From Betaproteobacteria bacterium (GTDB taxonomy: Bacteria; Pseudomonadota; Gammaproteobacteria; Burkholderiales; Burkholderiaceae): a stretch of DNA of 13,591 nt. Shown here in pieces: positions 13,527 through 13,591 of the stretch. The stretch is from assembly GCA_009921765.1 (NCBI GenBank), contig RFXC01000111.1, positions 1-13,591 of the forward strand. The letters run 5' to 3'. Position 1 is the first letter of the stretch. Every line of letters begins with the position of its first letter. The position numbers and the translations under genes are program-made. Under the pieces are notes generated by a model, which was not told the DNA's origin, ran no database searches, and was given only the letters and a program-made list of their open reading frames with translations.

Positions 13527-13591
13527 ATACATGAGCAACTGGACCGCTGCGACCCCATGCCCCAATTCAACGCCAATCAGTCACGCCTGCT

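Overview
The window is GC-rich, densely coded proteobacterial DNA. TRAP transport, a TctE-like sensor kinase and the sequence of the elongator-type tRNA-Met suggest a betaproteobacterium of the order Burkholderiales. That placement is an inference from gene types and base composition, not a database match.

Left flank (1-3268): a sensor histidine kinase whose 5' end lies off the window, an acyl-CoA dehydrogenase whose active site looks like that of isovaleryl-CoA dehydrogenase, a small exported protein with a Gly/Pro tail, and a tRNA(CAT) with its own promoter. This tRNA is divergent: it has lost U8, A14 and the encoded CCA.

Central cassette (3431-12815): a PRISE-type enone reductase; a minus-strand pair (a PhnD-like binding protein without a signal peptide, overlapping a membrane fatty-acid-desaturase-type enzyme); then, from a divergent intergenic region, a plus-strand run of NAD-dependent epimerase, SDR dehydrogenase and a complete TRAP transporter (dctP, dctQ, dctM); finally, convergent with dctM, a flavin-dependent monooxygenase-like protein. 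Together these suggest import of an organic acid followed by redox steps. The substrate cannot be read from the sequence.

Right flank (12880-13591): a 5'-truncated, internally deleted and frameshifted relic of the same small exported protein seen on the left, then a second tRNA(CAT) with an identically arranged promoter, canonical bases and an encoded CCA. A strong Rho-independent terminator follows, then remains of a HigBA toxin-antitoxin locus (a HigB C-terminal half with an in-frame TAG, and the first codons of HigA).

The most notable structure is the direct repetition of the unit 'small exported protein - promoter - tRNA-Met' on both sides of the roughly 9.6-kb cassette, with reciprocal decay. 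The left copy keeps an intact protein gene but an altered tRNA; the right copy keeps a canonical tRNA but a broken protein gene. With the toxin-antitoxin debris at the right boundary, this marks the interval as a likely recombination or insertion hotspot. No integrase or transposase is visible in the window.
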